DNA of 64,000 nucleotides from Triops longicaudatus (lineage: Eukaryota > Arthropoda > Branchiopoda > Notostraca > Triopsidae): positions 310,001 through 374,000 of the forward strand of contig JAGQDJ010000047.1 of NCBI GenBank assembly GCA_022885665.1, read 5' to 3'. The translations under genes were made by a program, and so were the position numbers. Below the pieces are notes generated by a model. The model saw nothing but the letters and a program-made list of their open reading frames with translations. It did not search any database and was not told the DNA's origin. Every line of letters begins with the position of its first letter. Within the stretch, counting starts at the first letter, position 1. Below are positions 60,501 to 64,000 of the stretch, piece by piece.

Positions 60501-61617
60501 TCGCGCCAGAGTTGAAAGAATTTTACCCGAATCACGTTCATTAAGCAATGCTGTAAGTTCTTCGGAAATTGACATAATTTTGGAAGCCTATTTTGACAGT
60601 GGTTGAAAATAAACGTGTTGTAAAACATCTTTCGCACTACGTTTTGTTTTATAAGTCGAATGAAACTAGTAGCCGTTTTCATGAGCTCCGGTATTTTCAA
60701 CGTTAAGGCGATCAGAGCGAGGAACGAATGCATTGAAGCCAAATAGTCGCAAGAGCAGACCTTAAATAAATTCTTGTGTTTTTACGTAACGCACAATCGA
60801 GACGGGTCACTACAATTGCACAGGTTAATATAGTTGCAGCAAACTTACATTTGGATGCCATCAGATCCAGAAAGGATTGAGCCCATTTATGCGCTTCCTG
60901 AGGCTGAGGTCTGACAGACGAAAGATTTTCGGTACTTCGGCGTCGCAAAAATCCTAAACGCGATTTCACCTCGGACCTGTCAACGTTCAAAGAAAATTAC
61001 ATTACTTATTACATTACATCACAGAAATGACATTATAAAATAATAAACGCTTATACAACATACTCTAGTTTTTTTTTTCTTTGCTAAAAGCTTCTAACTG
61101 CTACACTTACCTGGCTTCGCTCTCAAAAGCTAATACTGCTCTAAAAAGTATATCTCGAGCTTTATAGAAGCTTTACTCTACTACCAGACTAGCAATTTCC
61201 TTCTGTGCGTTCAAATGCCTAGCTTTACCAATGACAACTCAGCAGCCAACGTCCTGTTGCCCTACATTCCCTCTAACTTCTTCCTCACGCGGCTTTCTCC
61301 GGGCCATTAATGTCTCGGTAAAGGCAGTTTCTCTCAGAAGTTAACCTATCTTTTTTCCTGCCTGAACGCTTTCTTACTGTTTTAAAAACATTGTTCGTAA
61401 TCAAAAGATTTAAATGGTGTTGATTTCTCACTAACCGGTTAAAGTACTTGAAGAAGTTATTGGACTCGGACTTCCTGTTCGCACTTCGCTTGGGGGTGGA
61501 GGGTGTTGATTTAGAACCACAAGTCTTATCCGCTTCTTGGAGCATGATATTTAGCGACTCCAGCACATTTTTGGTAGCTTTAATCGAATCACGACGGATT
61601 TCTGTAGGGTGAATCAT
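57509..61617 (-). CDS. R4-type regulator of G-protein signalling
   Basis: Three minus-strand coding exons, 61436-61617, 60849-60976 and 57509-57873, give 224 residues. RGS proteins speed GTP hydrolysis on G-alpha i/q subunits. The N-terminus (60 residues) is basic and Ser-rich. [15 protein letters not shown] matches the KSRLGFLLQKS block before the RGS box of RGS4-like proteins. The box (about 90-215) reads [20 protein letters not shown], then [56 protein letters not shown] and [10 protein letters not shown]. This is a small single-domain R4 member; no GoLoco, DEP or PDZ domain was seen. The second intron is 2,975 bases, far longer than other introns here except sidekick's largest. Splice junctions fall at the usual RGS position between SK(Y) and GAALF. 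Confidence 0.9.
57874..60848 (-). other. Large intron of the RGS gene
   Basis: Nothing coding recognised on either strand. It holds a perfect 18-base palindrome CATCTACGTACGTAGATG at 59162-59179. Alternative first exons for RGS could lie here but I cannot support one. Confidence 0.5.
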
Positions 61618-61781
61618 TGTGTTTGTGACTTAGTTGACAAACGTATGTAGAACGCGGCAAAACACACCACTGAGGTAGACAAACTTTGGGAGATGACGCT
61701 TCAGTAAAAGACTTTACCGCTCACTAACGGTCTCTATGAGCTACGTTGTATGACTGAAAGCCTGCAGAGTTCCGGGTCTGT

Positions 61782-61787
61782 GTTATA
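61782..61787 (-). promoter_or_regulatory. Possible TATA box of the RGS gene
   Basis: TATAAC in the context CTTTATAACA on the minus strand, about 165 bases upstream of the ATG at 61617. Confidence 0.3.
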
Positions 61788-64000
61788 AAGCCAAGCGGGG
61801 AAAATGGGCACATGCGCGCCACGCCGAGCGTTTTTCTGACCACAAGTGGGAAACCTCCTCCGTTTTCCCTCTACCCTTTTTCAATTGGGCTGCTTGCCAA
61901 CATACAAAGCTTGTTTCTGCTTTCGTACAGGTGGTAATGGCATTCTAATGAAATCACTCCAAAGCGGTCATGGAAAGTTTAATGCTACGGACACACCGGA
62001 TGCGGCAGAAACAACTCCAAAGCTTGGTACGAAGCTTTAACGAAAATTGTCAGTAAACGCAAACGGTGAGAATCCCCGCTTGTACACCTTGAAAATCTTC
62101 TGCTGGGAAAATTGCATAGATCCTGAGACCTTGCGCCTTTCAATGCGAATGTTCGCCTCTTACTCTTTTACAAGTTTGTACATGCACTGCTTGTTCCTTT
62201 ACATTTACAGAGACATATTTTTATTAATTGATTTAGCGCGTATGTAGTAAAAAGGCCAAAGATTTATCCCATTATTTTAATTCAGGAAATTTCTGAATGT
62301 TTTCAAAAGTGTTCATACTTAGGAAAGTTATAAAGCAACGAAAATTGGGGAGTATTTTTTTAAATAGTCCGTTTCCCAAAGTTTTAGTTCCTAGTATTAT
62401 CGAACCGTTTCAAACTTGCATAAGGAGTTTCCTTCTGGTGATGCTCATCACTTTCTCCAAAGACTGTAAAGTTGTAACGCACAGTAAGAGAATCCTAAAA
62501 CAACACGGATTTCGCCCGAATTTCGGGGAAAGCTGCATAAATTTCTTAAGAAACATCCCACGCCTCAGGGACTTCCCACATTAGCCGTAACGGCTTCAAA
62601 TTCGCAAAAGGAAGCTCACGGTTAACAGCTTTACAAGTTGTAGATCCACACAGAACAATTGCCCCTTATATTTCCCAAAGGACGAAGACCAGATCCGTAG
62701 CTTATACTTGCATTACAGAAAACCTCAAAGATTTGAGTCTCATTTTTTTCTACCACCGGGCTTCATAAGAACTGACGTCAGCTCGAAGAGTAAATACACA
62801 TACACGAGAAACTAGATCCAAAAAGTCGCAGGCGCTCGGGTCTGAATTTATATCAACAAACCCATCAGAGGACTGTGAACTCGCGTGTTCGACAAAGTGC
62901 TGAGGACATTTTACACCTCAAAACGTTACCGTTAGTATACAAGCCACTCCTAAGGCTTTACCTGTCATTAAGTAAGCTTGACGGCGCAGAAATGAGGAGC
63001 ACTAGGCTTGAGAGTTTTAATTAAGGGATTCTTAAGAAATGAGTACGCGTTTGGAGACTGAATGGTCTATAACGTGTTGATAAAACACGTTTTTCAACAA
63101 ACCTAAGAAGAATATGTTTCGCACTTCCAGAACATAATCACGAGATTTCTTAAGAAAATAGGAAACCTGAAGGTGTCAGGCCTATACAATGACACTGAAA
63201 CTGTTTTACAGCCCAAACATCGCTTTACAGGAACTAAGCGCACTGGTCTGGTCTGTGGTTAATTAGCACGTATTCTGCACGTGAAGAATCCGGACCAATG
63301 CTTCGTGAACAGGGGTGAAAGAAACTTAGCAATAAAAGTTGCCACGGTTATGCACCTTGGCTTTTAATGCGAAAGGTGTTTGTACGCTGAGTAATAATAT
63401 GCCGAAGTTTGTCTGGGAATTTAATGTAATAACGTCAAAGACACCATATTACGGAATGGTTGCCTAAAGATATTCACGTGTATCGACCGTATGTATACGT
63501 GATAAGTGCCTTGTACAAATTCCGCGTCTCCGATGAGTTCATTAGGTGCATTACTCTCATATAAAGTCACTTGGTGACCGTTAGATTGGGGGATCAAAGC
63601 TGGGGAATTTGATCACCTGCTTTTACATGTGCCCTGATACCTTACTGGTACCGTGTTAACTTTTTTTTTATGAAACTATAATCGAAATGACTTTTTCCAG
63701 TTTTTTCGGTAAACCTACGTGTAGATAAGATTGAAATGGACGCTATATTTGGCTTCTTCTTAGTGACACTTGTAACGTTTTTACCCCTGTTGATCAGAGA
63801 GACTAAAAAGACCATCACGTGAGGCAAGGCTCACGCGAAATATCCAACTCGTTTCTATGGGCAATGGGTATGTATCCATGGGAGGCTATTCAATTTTCCG
63901 AGTTTTCTAAACATGTCCTAACGTGACAACTGTCGTAATTGACTTCTCGTGCCCTCCAACACTGACTTTGTACTGCGCTTCTAAAGCTAAGGAGCTTTTC
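61788..64000. other. Intergenic stretch to the window end
   Basis: No gene, RNA or repeat recognised; open frames up to 95 codons look like chance. Confidence 0.35.

Noticed and set aside
1..64000. CRISPR arrays, bacterial operons or phage genes
   Set aside because: None seen; spliced eukaryotic genes throughout.

Overview
The window looks like nuclear DNA from an arthropod, most likely a branchiopod crustacean of the Daphnia type. It is gene-dense, introns are mostly 50-200 bases with GT..AG ends, and single-copy animal genes are easy to read through their splice sites. The genus is an inference from gene structure and protein similarity, not from a marker gene.

Left part (1-27,900): a one-directional (minus strand) tandem array of seven small secreted-protein genes that I do not recognise as a named family. 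They run from a copy cut by the left edge (1-976) to a diverged 265-residue copy (26,940-27,877). Most copies share a signal peptide, a Thr/Ser-rich stretch, a C-x9-C pair, a tetra-Arg cleavage-like site, a 'Q-S-S' linker with an AFG-T-I-Y-Y-T motif, a second Thr/Ser-rich stretch and a second C-x9-C at the C-terminus. All reading frames are intact and each gene has a TATA-like box. Between copies 1 and 2 lie broken pieces of three unrelated conserved genes (COG7, O-GlcNAcase OGA, and a MIOS-like GATOR2 subunit) and one copy of a tRNA-derived SINE-like repeat. A Ty3/gypsy remnant and a long (CTT)n tract lie between copies 2 and 3.

Right part (29,760-61,800): six conserved genes. A sphingosine-1-phosphate phosphatase (plus) is convergent with a complete 27-exon sidekick adhesion receptor (minus; 6 Ig + 13 FN3 + TM + PDZ-binding tail). 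Then come an ER alpha-1,2-mannosidase I (minus), ribosomal protein eL35 (plus), the nuclear RNA endonuclease SWT1 (plus; WW + PIN), a second copy of the SINE-like repeat, and an R4-type RGS protein (minus) with one large intron. The last 2 kb holds nothing recognisable.

The conserved genes are unrelated housekeeping, signalling or adhesion functions and do not form a pathway. For the conserved genes the exon lengths sum to a multiple of three with no internal stop, which supports the models. Exon boundaries were placed by eye from splice consensus and frame continuity.
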